This document shows positions 33,525-42,672 of a DNA stretch of 56,212 nt, piece by piece. The position numbers and the translations under genes are program-made. The notes beneath the pieces were generated by a model. The model was not told where the DNA came from and did no database searches. It saw only the letters and a program-made list of their open reading frames with translations. The DNA comes from Geodermatophilus sp. YIM 151500. Its GTDB lineage: Bacteria; Actinomycetota; Actinomycetes; Mycobacteriales; Geodermatophilaceae. The stretch spans positions 1-56,212 of the forward strand of contig NZ_JAOVZT010000007.1 of the NCBI RefSeq assembly GCF_025716945.1, read 5' to 3'. How positions within the stretch are numbered: the stretch's first letter is position 1; every line of letters begins with the position of its first letter.

Positions 33525-34662
33525 TTACCGTTCGGCGGAGTGTCGGCTGGCGGGCCGCGCCCACACGGCGCCCACACGCGCCTCCGCGGCTGCCCGCGCG
33601 GCGGCGTCCATCCGGTCGGCCAGCGCCGTCAGGTCGTCGTCGAGGAGGCCGGAGTGGACGTCCAGGGTCATCGCCGCCGAGGCGTGGCCAAGCATCCGCT
33701 GGACGGCCTTCACGGTGGCGCCGCTGGCAACGGCGAGCGAGGCAGCGGTGTGGCGCAGGTCGTGCGGGGTGACGTCGCTCAGCCCGGCCGCGCGCACGGC
33801 GGGATCGAAGACCTCGCGTCGCCAGTTCCGCAGGCGGAGCGGTCCGCCCTTCGGCGCGGTGAGCACCAGGTCGTCAGCGCCCTTGCCTTCGCACCGCCGG
33901 GCCAGTGCTTCCGTAGCTGCGGCCGGCAAGGGCACCGTCCGCTGTTGATGCGTCTTGGGCGTGCCGAACTCGAGCTTGCCCGCCACCTCGGTGGCGGCCT
34001 CGGCGATGACCAGTCGTCGGCGGAGGAAGTCGACGCGGCGCACCCGCAGTGCGGCCATCTCGCCGAAGCGGAGACCGGTGTAGGCGAGTAGCCGGATCAC
34101 GTCGCCGTCATCGCCGGCCGCCTCGGCGAGGTGCTCGACCTGGTCGTGAGTGAGGAACCGCGGCTCGTCGCGAGTCACCCGCGGCAAGGGGACTCGGGAG
34201 GCCGGATTGCGAGGGATGCGGCCGTCCCGCACGGCGAGGTCGAGCAGCAGTGAGAAGACGCGGTGTGCCTGCCGGACGGTGGATGGCGCAGATCCGTGCG
34301 AGCGGAGAGCGGCGACCCATGCGGCGACCTCGGCGTGGGTGACGTCGGAGAGCCGGTGCCGACCCCAGGACGGCAGCACGTGGGCCCGGAGCAGGGTGGC
34401 GTACCGGTACTGGGTGCCCGGCCCGATGCCGGTCTGGGCGGCCAGCCATCGTGCGGCCCACTCCGCGACGGTGAAGCGGCCGCGCTCGGGTGCGGTCCAG
34501 GTCCGGGTCACCGACGCCGAAGTGGTCTCGTCGAGCCAACGCTGGGCGTCGACCTTTCGTGGGAAGCGTCGTTCCTGCTGCCGACCGCTGGGGTCCCCGA
34601 TAGCGAGCGCGGTAGCGGAACGTTCCGTCGCTGATGCTCACGCGGCTGATGGAGCAGTCCAT
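33525..34662 (-). pseudogene. tyrosine recombinase (integrase), decayed
   Basis: A phage/ICE-type integrase next to tRNA-Lys. The intact part (GTG 34511 to 33525) has the core-binding domain and the catalytic segments YTGLRFGE (Arg), K in TPKTHQQRT, HDLRH and GHASAAM. The position of the catalytic tyrosine reads DVHSG, a His codon CAC at 33654-33656 where relatives have Tyr. The N-terminal domain (SDGTFRYRARYRGP from ATG 34662) is in another frame: removing one G from the run at 34590-34593 joins it to SGRQQERRFPRKVDAQRWLD and the intact part. Two independent lesions indicate a dead integrase. Confidence 0.85.
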
Positions 34663-34792
34663 CCTGACCTCCGCCGAGACGAGCGTCGCTGCAGCATGCA
34701 GGAGGCCTCTGACACCCGCCGACCTGAGCATGCTTACTGAACCGACTGTGGCCCGAATTGGCCGAGGCTGCGCCGCGACGCCGCGGGCGGGC

Positions 34793-35176
34793 TCAGCGAA
34801 TGACGCGGACGGTGACGCCCAGCTCGTCCGCCCACACCTCCCACGCTCGGTCTGCGGTGAACGCCACGCTCGACAGGCTTCGAGCGAGGGCCAGGCAGAC
34901 GCGATCGGCGAGGCTGAGCTTCGACTGGTGCCGGTAGAACGACGCCGCTAGGCGGGCGTCGAGGCGACCGAACGGGCTGACCGTGATCCCAAGGGCTTCG
35001 AGGGCGACGTCCACATCCTCGACCGCAACGCCTGCCCGGGCGGCCTTCTGGAGGGTCTCGGCGTAGTTGACCGCCGAGATGGTCGCGTCGTCACTGCCTG
35101 CCGCGCGGGCCACGACGTCGGCTCCCGCTTCGTCCTTGATGAGTGCGAGCAGGGCCGAGGCGTCGAGGACGATCAC
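34793..35176 (-). CDS. vapC: VapC-type PIN-domain toxin
   Basis: A 127-residue PIN-domain ribonuclease. The acidic triad is present: LDASALLALI (Asp5), NYAETLQKA (Glu about 40) and LADRVCLALA (Asp about 91), followed by AFTADRAWEVW with a further Asp. VapC toxins cleave tRNA or rRNA and are neutralised by the co-transcribed antitoxin. The GTG start overlaps the antitoxin stop as GTGA. It lies within the putative element remnant downstream of tRNA-Lys, where a toxin-antitoxin pair could have stabilised the insertion. Confidence 0.88.
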   Translation of the reverse strand: MIVLDASALLALIKDEAGADVVARAAGSDDATISAVNYAETLQKAARAGVAVEDVDVALEALGITVSPFGRLDARLAASFYRHQSKLSLADRVCLALARSLSSVAFTADRAWEVWADELGVTVRVIR

Positions 35177-35403
35177 TCGCCAGTCGGCTCCGGTCCGCGA
35201 CGGATCTCGACGACGACCTCATCGGCAATGCGTGCGTGCTCTTGGGCTGCCGCCTCCGTGTGTCGCTCGGCCAGCAACTCGTCCACAAGGTCGATCTGGT
35301 CGCCGCCGGCGTCCTTGAACTGGCGCCGGATGCGCTCGAGAGCAGCTCGACGCCGCGGGTCCCACCCGGCGAGGGGGTCCTCCTGCGATCCGGCGGTACT
35401 CAT
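35173..35403 (-). CDS. VapB-type antitoxin
   Basis: A 76-residue, acidic protein immediately upstream of and overlapping the PIN toxin gene. Its position, size and coupling make it the cognate antitoxin. The sequence is helical (ALERIRRQFKDAGG, IDLVDELLAERHTEAA) with no obvious AbrB or ribbon-helix-helix motif at the start, so its DNA-binding type is unclear. ATG 35403 is 6 bases after a predicted -10 box, indicating a leaderless message. The frame remains open further upstream but without coding character. Confidence 0.7.
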   Translation of the reverse strand: MSTAGSQEDPLAGWDPRRRAALERIRRQFKDAGGDQIDLVDELLAERHTEAAAQEHARIADEVVVEIRRGPEPTGE

Positions 35404-35409
35404 GATCAA

Positions 35410-35415
35410 ACCGTA
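35410..35415 (-). promoter_or_regulatory. -10 box of the vapBC operon
   Basis: TACGGT on the minus strand ends 6 bases before the antitoxin ATG, so transcription would start at the first codon. No clear inverted repeat for autoregulation was seen next to it. Confidence 0.45.
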
Positions 35416-35691
35416 GCGCCGAGGTGCGTCACCGTGCGAGACGTGAGAGACCCACAGCAGGTGACAGGCGGTTCGCTTCGGATCATCGGGAGCGGCTATC
35501 TCGGTAGCCTGCGTACCGCTGGGGATCGAGGGCGCCGGTGGTGCCCGCTGCCCGACCTCGACGGGCCGGCACGCGCCCGGGGCCCGTTCCGGGAGCACGT
35601 TCGGCTCGCGGACCGAGGTCGCGCTGGTCGTGCGCAGCCGGAGGGCCCATGGGCACTGGAGGCCCGGGCTGGTCACTCCTAGCGTGACTCC

Positions 35692-35856
35692 ATGGCCGGC
35701 AAGTCTCTCGCATGCGTGTTCGGCTTCCACGCCTACGTCGCGGAACATCCTCTGGACGAACGGCTACGAGGACCGGATCGAGCGAAGGTCTGCCGACGCT
35801 GCGGTAAGCGCAGCGAGGACAACATCGGTGGTCTGCCGCCAGTCACGTTGACCTAG
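35692..35856 (+). CDS. 54-residue protein with Cys/His zinc-ribbon pattern
   Basis: A small protein starting MAGKSLACVFGFHAYV with a second cluster KVCRRCGKRSED. C8, H13, C34 and C37 form a C-x4-H...C-x2-C arrangement that would bind zinc. Small actinobacterial and phage proteins with CxxGxH...CxxCG look alike, so this could be a genuine zinc-ribbon peptide. A TAGCGT -10 box (35680-35685) ends 6 bases before the ATG, so the gene is probably leaderless. The 280 bp to its left hold no gene I can see. It may belong to the element remnant next to tRNA-Lys. Confidence 0.55.
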   Translation: MAGKSLACVFGFHAYVAEHPLDERLRGPDRAKVCRRCGKRSEDNIGGLPPVTLT

Positions 35857-35891
35857 GAGGCCACCATGCGCCCCGGTCGGCCCCCGTGGGC

Positions 35892-37427
35892 TCACGGGCC
35901 CGCCGGGTTGACCATCGACGGGGAGATCCGCACGTTCACCTGCTTGATGTGGGTGAACGACTCGAGCATGCCCTCGAGGGAGAACTCCCGGCCGATCCCG
36001 CTCTCCTTCATCCCGCCGTACGACTGGCCGACGATCTGCCCGCCGCCCTGGTTGACCTGCACCCAGCCGGACTCGATGCGGTCCGCCGCGTGGAGGGCGC
36101 GGTTGAGGTCGTGGCACCAGACGTAGGCCGCCAGCCCGTAGTGCGAGTCGTTGGCCATGGCGATGACCTCGTCGTCGTCCCGCCACGGGATGACCACCAT
36201 CACCGGCCCGAAGATCTCCTCCCGGGCCAGCCGCCAGGTGTTGTCGGCCCGCGAGAACACGGTGGGCCCCATGTAGTACCCCTCCAGGCCGGAGAGGTCG
36301 CGCTGCGTCCCGTCGAGCGGGGTCTGGATGCCCGGCTCGGCGAGCCCCTCGCCGATGTAGTCCCGGACGCGGTCGTACTGCTTCTGGTTGATGAGGGAGC
36401 CCATGTCGGTGGCCTCGTCGAGCGGGTCCCCGACGCGCATCTCGCGCAGCCGCTCCACGACGGTGTCGAGGACGTCGTCGTAGACGTCCTCGTGCAGGAA
36501 GAGCCGGGAGCCGGCGGTGCAGGACTGCCCCTGCCGGGTGAAGCGCATCCCGGTCAGGACCCCGGTGACGGTCTCGTCCATGAGCTCGGACGTGGCGGCG
36601 TCCGGCCACACGATGCACGGGCTCTTGCCGCCCAGCTCGAGCGACGCCGGGACCAGCCGCCGGCCGGCGGTCTCGGCGACCGTCCGGCCGACCGGCGTCG
36701 ACCCGGTGAAGGAGACCTTGTCCACGCCCGCGTGGGCGATGAGCGCCGCTCCGCACTCGGTCCCGTATCCGGTGATCACGTTGAGCACGCCGGGGGGCAG
36801 GTGCGGGCTGCAGAGCTCCGCGACGCGCAGCACCGACAGCGGCGCGTCCTCGGCGGCCTTGACCACGATCGTGTTGCCGGCCGCGAGCGCCGCGGGGATC
36901 TTCATCCCGGCGATCATGAGCGGCGAGTTCCACGGCAGGACGGCCCCGACCACCCCGACCGGCTCCCGCCGGCTGAACTGCAGCTGCCCGTCGCCCGCCG
37001 GCAGCACCACGCCCTTCACCTCGGACGCGACACCGCCGAAGTAGCGGAACAGCGAGACCAGCGTCTGCGTCTCCGGCCGCGCCTGGGGTCGCAGGGCGTT
37101 GCCCGTGTCGGCGGCGGTGAGGACGGCGAGCTCCTCGGCGTGCGCCTCGAGCACGTCGGCGATGGTGAGCAGGGCCCGCTGTCGTTCGGTGAAGTGCACC
37201 GCCCGCCAGCCCGGGAACGCGGCCCGTGCCGCGGCGACGGCTCGATCGACGTCCGTCGCTCCCGCCCGGGGCACCCGCCCGAGGACGTGACCGGCCCTCG
37301 ACGGCGCGGTCACCTCGATCCACCGGCCGTCCTCGGGGCCGGCGGACTGCCCGCCCACCAGCATCGGCACGTCCGGACGGCGGGAGAAGACCGAAGCAAC
37401 CAACGTCGACGGCGCCTGCTGGGTCAC
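35892..37427 (-). CDS. NAD(P)-dependent aldehyde dehydrogenase
   Basis: A 511-residue aldehyde dehydrogenase. The cofactor-binding segments VLPWNSPLMIAGMKIPAAL and SFTGSTPVG, the general base in LELGGKSP and the nucleophile in RQGQSCTAGSRLF (Cys about residue 302) are all intact. The end GGMKESGIGRE is typical of the betaine-aldehyde/vanillin-type branch. The substrate is not evident. GTG 37427 follows GGAAGGGGA. The upstream NDH-2 gene ends 61 bp before it and reads the same way, so the two may be co-transcribed and share the NADH pool. Confidence 0.92.
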   Translation of the reverse strand: MTQQAPSTLVASVFSRRPDVPMLVGGQSAGPEDGRWIEVTAPSRAGHVLGRVPRAGATDVDRAVAAARAAFPGWRAVHFTERQRALLTIADVLEAHAEELAVLTAADTGNALRPQARPETQTLVSLFRYFGGVASEVKGVVLPAGDGQLQFSRREPVGVVGAVLPWNSPLMIAGMKIPAALAAGNTIVVKAAEDAPLSVLRVAELCSPHLPPGVLNVITGYGTECGAALIAHAGVDKVSFTGSTPVGRTVAETAGRRLVPASLELGGKSPCIVWPDAATSELMDETVTGVLTGMRFTRQGQSCTAGSRLFLHEDVYDDVLDTVVERLREMRVGDPLDEATDMGSLINQKQYDRVRDYIGEGLAEPGIQTPLDGTQRDLSGLEGYYMGPTVFSRADNTWRLAREEIFGPVMVVIPWRDDDEVIAMANDSHYGLAAYVWCHDLNRALHAADRIESGWVQVNQGGGQIVGQSYGGMKESGIGREFSLEGMLESFTHIKQVNVRISPSMVNPAGP

Positions 37428-37488
37428 GGCCCGTCCCCTTCCGCGCAGGGGTCCACCCCGATCATCCGCCCGCCGGCCGCCCGGCGTA

Positions 37489-38904
37489 TCACCGCGGGGC
37501 TCCGGGGATGGTCTCCTCCGCATCGGGTGCGGGAGGGCGCGTGCTCCGGGGCAGGATCGTCGGCGGGCGCCCGGCGGGGGCGCGGCCCTCGGTCACCTCC
37601 TGGTGCGCCGTCTCGAACGCGATGATCCGGTTGCCGCGGGTGTGCGACAGCCACAGCGCGCGGGCCCAGGTGTAGAGCGTGCCGAGCCGGTTGCCCCAGC
37701 CGACCAGGTACAGCACGTGGATGAAGACCCACATGACGTAGGCCGGGAAGCCGATCACCTTGACCCCGAAGGCGTCGGCGACGGCCGAGCGGTAGCCGAT
37801 GGTGGCCATCGTGCCCTTGTCGAAGTACCGGAACGGCGGGGTCTGCCGGCCGGCGAGGCGGTCCTTGATCACCCGCCCGACATACTTGCCCTCCTGGATG
37901 GCCGGCTGGGCCACCCCGGGCAGCTTGTCCAGCGCCACCATGTCGCCGATGGCGAACACCTCGGGATGGCCCGCCACCGTGCAGTCCGCGCTCACCGGGA
38001 CCCGGCCGGCGCGGTCGGTCTCGACCCCGGCGTGCCCGGCGAGCATGCGGGCCAGCGGCGAGGCCTGGACGCCGGCGGCCCAGAAGCGGCTGCCGGTCCG
38101 GATCGTCTCCAGCCCGTCCGGTCCCTTGACCGTGATCGACTGGTGGTCCATGTCGACGGCCAGGGTGTTCAGCCGCACCTCCACGCCCATCTCCTCCAGG
38201 CGTTTCTGGGTGTACGCCTGCAGCTTGGGCGCGAACGGGGGCAGGACGGCTCCCGCCCCCTCCAGCAGGATGATCCGGGCCTGGCGGGTGTCCGCGGAGC
38301 GGTAGTCCCGCGGGAGGACCGTGTGCGCCAGTTCGGCGATCTGCCCGGCGAGCTCGACCCCAGTCGGCCCGGCCCCCACCACCACGAAGGTCAGCCACTC
38401 CGCCCGCTCGGCCGGGTCGGTGGCGATCTCGGCCATCTCGAACTTGGCCAGGATCGCGTCGCGGACGTACCGGGCGTCCTCGATGGTCTTCATGCCCGGC
38501 GCGTATTCGGCGAAGTGGTCCTTGCCGAAGTAGGAGTGCGTCGCCCCGGCGGCGACGACGAGCGTGTCGTAGGGCAGCTCGAGCAGCCGCCCGTCCGGTG
38601 CCCGGGCGCCGACCAGCCGCCTATCGAGGTCGAGGTCCTGGACGTCCGCGAGCAGCACCCGGGCGTTCCGCTGCCTCTTGCTGATGCTGCGCAGCGCCGG
38701 CGCGATCAGGCCCGGAGGCAGGATGCCCGTCGCCACCTGGTACAGCAGCGGCTGGAACAGGTGGTGGTTCGACCGGTCCACCAGGGTCACCTCGACGTCG
38801 GCACCCGCGAGGGCCCGGGTGACGTTGAGCCCGCCGAACCCGCCCCCGACCACGACGACCCGGTGCCGCCCGGTCGTGGACTGCCCGGCTCCGACCGTCC
38901 CCAT
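37489..38904 (-). CDS. ndh: type II NADH dehydrogenase (NDH-2)
   Basis: A 471-residue non-proton-pumping NADH:menaquinone oxidoreductase. The FAD-binding motif VVVVGGGFGGLNVTRAL is at residues 16-32. A second dinucleotide fold reads VVVGAGPTGVELAGQIAELA, and the quinone-side segments PGVAQPAIQEGKYVG and ATIGYRSAVADAFGVK are family-typical. A C-terminal amphipathic/hydrophobic region with YVMWVFIHVLYLVGW anchors it to the membrane. ATG 38904 follows AGGAGGGGG. It is probably the first gene of an operon with the aldehyde dehydrogenase. Confidence 0.92.
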   Translation of the reverse strand: MGTVGAGQSTTGRHRVVVVGGGFGGLNVTRALAGADVEVTLVDRSNHHLFQPLLYQVATGILPPGLIAPALRSISKRQRNARVLLADVQDLDLDRRLVGARAPDGRLLELPYDTLVVAAGATHSYFGKDHFAEYAPGMKTIEDARYVRDAILAKFEMAEIATDPAERAEWLTFVVVGAGPTGVELAGQIAELAHTVLPRDYRSADTRQARIILLEGAGAVLPPFAPKLQAYTQKRLEEMGVEVRLNTLAVDMDHQSITVKGPDGLETIRTGSRFWAAGVQASPLARMLAGHAGVETDRAGRVPVSADCTVAGHPEVFAIGDMVALDKLPGVAQPAIQEGKYVGRVIKDRLAGRQTPPFRYFDKGTMATIGYRSAVADAFGVKVIGFPAYVMWVFIHVLYLVGWGNRLGTLYTWARALWLSHTRGNRIIAFETAHQEVTEGRAPAGRPPTILPRSTRPPAPDAEETIPGAPR

Positions 38905-39302
38905 GACGCCACCCCCTCCTGCCGGGCCGCCGACCGGGCCCGGAGGCCCTCCTCGGCCGGCAGCTCCTGCTGATCCGCGCGCGCCTCGCCGCCCGGTCGG
39001 GCGACGAGGCACACAGCGGCGGGACGTCCCGCATGCTAGGGCGTGCGCCGTAGGTCAGCGCGTTCGTCGTGATCGCGGCTTGGCTGTTTCGACGTCCGCC
39101 CCGTCCCGTCGGGCGATGCCTCCGGTCGCGGATCGGCGCGGCCTTTTCCGGTACGGCGGGGCCACGGAATGTCTACCGTGCGGTCGTCGGGCACACGCGA
39201 CCGGGAGGTGCGTCATGACCGGACCGTGCGCTCGGATCCGCGCCCGTGCGGCCCGCCCGACGGTCGGCCCGCAGCACGGGCGCCCGACGAGGGAGGTGTT
39301 CG
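38905..39302. other. divergent intergenic region
   Basis: No gene is supported in these 398 bp. They must contain the NDH-2 promoter (minus) and the promoter of the membrane-protein gene (plus). A TACCGT at 39174-39179 is a possible plus-strand -10 box. A plus-strand ATG at 39218 with GGGAGG upstream opens a frame, but it runs as a shadow through the following gene. Confidence 0.4.
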
Positions 39303-39749
39303 ATGAGCACGTCGTCGCGCCGGATGGCCGGAGTGCTGCTGATCGTCATGCCTACTGTGGTGCTGGGCGGCGTCAGCGTCCTGACGCTGCTGGTCAACGA
39401 CCCGGCGTATGCCGCCAACCCGCTCCGCCAGGACCTCTGGCGGGCGGGGCACGCGCATGCCGGGGTGCTCCTGATCCTGTCGCTGGTCGCGCTCCGCTAC
39501 GTGGACGAGACGGCGCTCCGGGAACGGACCCGCTGGTTCATACGGCTCGCCTTCCCGATCGCCGCGCTGCTCCTGCCCTTGGCCTACTTCCTGTCGGTGC
39601 TCAGCCCGACCGCGGAGGAGCCCAACGCCCTGGTCAACCTCGCCTACGTGGGAGCGGTGGTCCTCGTGGCCGGCATGCTGGCCCTCGGCGTGGGACTGGT
39701 CCGCCACCGGTCCTCCGCACCGGCGGAGGAGTTCACCTCGGCGCGGTGA
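39303..39749 (+). CDS. four-helix membrane protein of unknown function
   Basis: A 148-residue integral membrane protein with four predicted helices: residues about 8-30, 48-66 (GHAHAGVLLILSLVALR), 80-101 and 110-137. The His-containing segment RAGHAHAGVL at the start of helix 2 is a potential metal or heme contact. ATG 39303 follows GAGGGAGG. I do not recognise the family by name. It lies alone, divergent from the NDH-2 gene, so a respiratory role is conceivable but not shown. Confidence 0.7.
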   Translation: MSTSSRRMAGVLLIVMPTVVLGGVSVLTLLVNDPAYAANPLRQDLWRAGHAHAGVLLILSLVALRYVDETALRERTRWFIRLAFPIAALLLPLAYFLSVLSPTAEEPNALVNLAYVGAVVLVAGMLALGVGLVRHRSSAPAEEFTSAR

Positions 39750-39808
39750 CGGTCGACGCGGTGAGGGTCACCGCGACTGCCCCGTAGGTCGCCGTCGGAG
39801 GGCACGGT

Positions 39809-40654
39809 TCAGCCGTCGAGGAACCGCTCGACCACCGGTGCGAGCTGCGTCGCCTCCGTGACCAGCGCGAGGTGGCCGCCGCGGTACACGTGCAGCTCCG
39901 AGCGCGGGATGAAGCGCGCCATCACCCGCGCGTTCACCACCGGGATGATCGGGTCGTCGTCGCCGCAGAGCACCAGCGTCGGCTGCCGGATCAGCCCGAG
40001 GAACGGCAGGCTGCTCCACCCCGTGCCTGCCGCGAGCTGGTAGTAGTAGCCGCGCCGCGGGCCCAGCCGGGTCGCCGCGTGCAGCGCCCGCGCGGCCCGC
40101 TCCGGATCGAGCCGCACCGTGCCGCCGTACAGCTCGCCGGCGATCCGCCGCGCGTACTCCGGGTCGCGGTGCCGCCGCGGAGTGAGCATGTGCGCCAGCA
40201 CCCGGGGGTGCGCGGGCACCATCAGCGTGCCGGTGCCGGTCGCGGCCAGCACCAGCCGTCGGCAACGCCGCCGGTGCTGCACAGCGAAGTGCTGCGCGAG
40301 CCCGCCGCCCCACGACAGGCCCAGCACGTCGACCGGCCCGGGCAGGTCGAGGCGGTCGAGCAGCGCGGCCACGACGGGGCTGAAGGTCGCGTAGAGGTAC
40401 GGGACGACGGGTCGCGGCGATCCGCCGACTCCGGGCACGTCGAAACGGACGACGGTGCGCACGGGGTCCAGCGCGTCGACGAAGGGCTGGAGCACCTCCA
40501 GGCTCGCCCCGAGGCCGTTCATCAGCAGCAGCGGCGTCCGGTGGTCCGTACCGGGGCGGACGGCGACCCGCAGCGTCCGGCCCCCCGCGACGACCGTCCG
40601 CACCGTCTCCCGCCGCCCCGGTGCGGGCGGGAAGGACTCACTTGTCGAGGACAT
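39809..40654 (-). CDS. phaZ: alpha/beta hydrolase, PHA-depolymerase-like
   Basis: A 281-residue alpha/beta hydrolase resembling intracellular medium-chain PHA depolymerases. The oxyanion segment LLLMNGLGASLE, the nucleophile elbow GLSWGGGLAQ (Ser about residue 114), the acid in LCGDDDPIIP and the catalytic His in YRGGHLAL are in order. It follows the PHA synthase gene and its ATG overlaps the synthase end by 17 bp, indicating co-translation. Synthase plus depolymerase would make and mobilise storage polyester. An alternative start is GTG 40672. Confidence 0.82.
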   Translation of the reverse strand: MSSTSESFPPAPGRRETVRTVVAGGRTLRVAVRPGTDHRTPLLLMNGLGASLEVLQPFVDALDPVRTVVRFDVPGVGGSPRPVVPYLYATFSPVVAALLDRLDLPGPVDVLGLSWGGGLAQHFAVQHRRRCRRLVLAATGTGTLMVPAHPRVLAHMLTPRRHRDPEYARRIAGELYGGTVRLDPERAARALHAATRLGPRRGYYYQLAAGTGWSSLPFLGLIRQPTLVLCGDDDPIIPVVNARVMARFIPRSELHVYRGGHLALVTEATQLAPVVERFLDG

Positions 40655-42545
40655 ACGTCCCCGGCGCGTCACCGAGCACCTCGAGCGGCCCGGCCAGGTC
40701 GGTCGGTGCCGGCACCTCGTCGCCGCAGCGCTCGCCCAGCCAGGCCACGAAGTCCGGCCACCACGACCCCTGCACCGTCTCCGCCGCGGCCATCCACCGC
40801 TGCGGGTCCTCCGGGGTCTCCTCCGCCACCTGGAAGGTCGCCTTCTTGTTCCCCGGCGGGTTGACCAGCGAGGCGATGTGCCCGCTCGTGGACAGCACGA
40901 AGCGGTTGCGCCCGCCGAGCAGCTGGGTGCTCCGGTAGCAGGACTGCCACGGGCAGAGGTGATCGGCGATGCCGGCGGTCAGGTAGGTGTCGACGGTGAT
41001 GGTCGAGAGGTCCACCGGCGTGCCGAGCATCGTCGTCGCGCCGGGCTGGGTGAGCCGGTTGCCGAGGGCGACGTCGATGAAGTCGCGGTGCAGGGCCGCC
41101 GTCATCCGCGTCGTGTCCGCGTTCCAGAACAGGATGTCGAAGGCCGGCGGCGGCTTGCCCTGCAGGTAGTTGTTGACCCAGTAGCTCCACACCAGGTCGT
41201 TGGGCCGCAGCCAGGCGAACACCTCGGCCAGCGTGGCGCCGTCCAGGTACCCCTTCTTGCGGGACTTCTCGATGGCCTCCTCGATGGCCTTCTCGTCGAT
41301 CAGCGCGGCGACGGTGCCGGCCCGCGCCCAGTCGAGCACGGTGACCGCGAGGCTGGCGGCGGCCACCCGGTCCTGCTGCCCGATCGCGGCCAGGTGCGAC
41401 AGCAGCATCGCGGTGATGATCCCGCCGGAGCAGAAGGCCTGGAGGGCGACGCGGTCGCTGCCGGTCGCCTGCTCGACGGCGTCCATCGCGTCGAGCACGG
41501 CCTGGCCGTAGGTGTCCAGGCCCCAGTCGGCGTGCCGCTCGTCGGGGTTGCGCCAGCTCATCATGAACACCTGCTGGCCCCCGGCCACGTAGTGCTCCAC
41601 GATGCTGCGCCCGGGTGCGAGGTCGGCGATGTAGTACTTGTTGATCGTCGGCGGCACCATCAGCAGCGGCACCGCGCGGACGGTCTCCGTCGTCGGGCGG
41701 TACCGGATTAGCTCGAACACCGGCGTCCGCAGGACGACGACGCCCGGCGTGACCGCGAGGTCGTCGCCGACGGTGAAGGCGTCCGGGTCGACCATCGCCG
41801 GGATCCGCGGCGGCGAGGCCAGGTCCGACACGAGCCGCCGCAGCCCCGTCACCGCGTTGCGGCCGCCGGTGTCGATGACGGCCTTCCACATCAGCGGGTT
41901 GACCACCGGCACGTTGCTCGGCGCGAGCGCGTCGACCAGGTTGGTGAGCGAGAAGCGCATCCGCTCGTCGTCCCGCCAGTCCAGGTCGGCGTCGTCCATG
42001 AGCTCCCACGCCGTCCGCGCGGTGGCGAGGTGGGCCTGCATCGCCCGGCGCAGCAGCGGGTTGCCCGTCCAGGCCGGGTCGGTGAAGCGCTTGTCCTTCG
42101 GCGACGGTGCCAGCTCGGACCGGCCGGCGACGACCCTGGCCAGCTCCTGCGCCAGCCCGCCGGAGCGCCGGACGACGGTGCCGGGGCGGCGGGCCAGGGC
42201 GGCGCCGAAGCGCAGCGCGGTGCCTGCGGGCGGTACCAGCCGGCGGATCGGCCCCCGCGCGACGTCGACGAGGACCATGTCCAGGCCGGTCGCCGCCTCG
42301 ACGGCGTCGGACTCGGGCCCGTCGGCGCCCCGGCCGCCGCGCGGGTCCGCCGCGGAGGGTGGGGTGCCGCCGGCCCCGGCCGCGCGGGGCGGCGGCCCGT
42401 CCTTCTCGGCCGCGCCGGGGGACGGGCTGCCCTTGTCGGCCGCACCGGCCGATGCGGCCCCGCGCGCCGGGCCCCGCCGCGCGCCCCGGCCGGAGGGCCG
42501 AGCGGTTCCCCGCGTACGGCTGCGGTCGGACGCGCTCCGGGTCAT
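40638..42545 (-). CDS. phaC: poly(3-hydroxyalkanoate) synthase
   Basis: A 635-residue PhaC-type polymerase. An N-terminal low-complexity region of about 90 residues (Gly/Ala/Pro/Arg) precedes the PhaC N-terminal domain (DPAWTGNPLLRRAMQAHLATARTA, split) and the alpha/beta-hydrolase core (PPTINKYYIADLAPGRSIVEHYV). The lipase-box-like nucleophile reads AFCSGG (Cys about 372), where classic synthases have G-x-C-x-G-G, so the first Gly is replaced by Ala. The Asp and His segments GIADHLCPWQSCY and STSGHIASLVNPPGNKKA are intact. Pattern and length fit class II-like synthases. ATG 42545 follows AGGAGC. Confidence 0.88.
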   Translation of the reverse strand: MTRSASDRSRTRGTARPSGRGARRGPARGAASAGAADKGSPSPGAAEKDGPPPRAAGAGGTPPSAADPRGGRGADGPESDAVEAATGLDMVLVDVARGPIRRLVPPAGTALRFGAALARRPGTVVRRSGGLAQELARVVAGRSELAPSPKDKRFTDPAWTGNPLLRRAMQAHLATARTAWELMDDADLDWRDDERMRFSLTNLVDALAPSNVPVVNPLMWKAVIDTGGRNAVTGLRRLVSDLASPPRIPAMVDPDAFTVGDDLAVTPGVVVLRTPVFELIRYRPTTETVRAVPLLMVPPTINKYYIADLAPGRSIVEHYVAGGQQVFMMSWRNPDERHADWGLDTYGQAVLDAMDAVEQATGSDRVALQAFCSGGIITAMLLSHLAAIGQQDRVAAASLAVTVLDWARAGTVAALIDEKAIEEAIEKSRKKGYLDGATLAEVFAWLRPNDLVWSYWVNNYLQGKPPPAFDILFWNADTTRMTAALHRDFIDVALGNRLTQPGATTMLGTPVDLSTITVDTYLTAGIADHLCPWQSCYRSTQLLGGRNRFVLSTSGHIASLVNPPGNKKATFQVAEETPEDPQRWMAAAETVQGSWWPDFVAWLGERCGDEVPAPTDLAGPLEVLGDAPGTYVLDK

Positions 42546-42672
42546 CGCGGGCTCCTGGGTCTGCTGCCGGGGCGGGCGGGTCGGCGTCGCCGCCCCCGGG
42601 TGCGGATGTGAGCTCGAACACTCAACCACAGCACCCCGGCCTCGGCAGCGCGCGCACTCCCGGAGGGGCAGG

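Noticed and set aside
33506-35891. Complete prophage or integrative element
   Set aside because: Only a dead integrase, a toxin-antitoxin pair and one small ORF; no structural, replication or transfer genes, and no second attachment copy seen.
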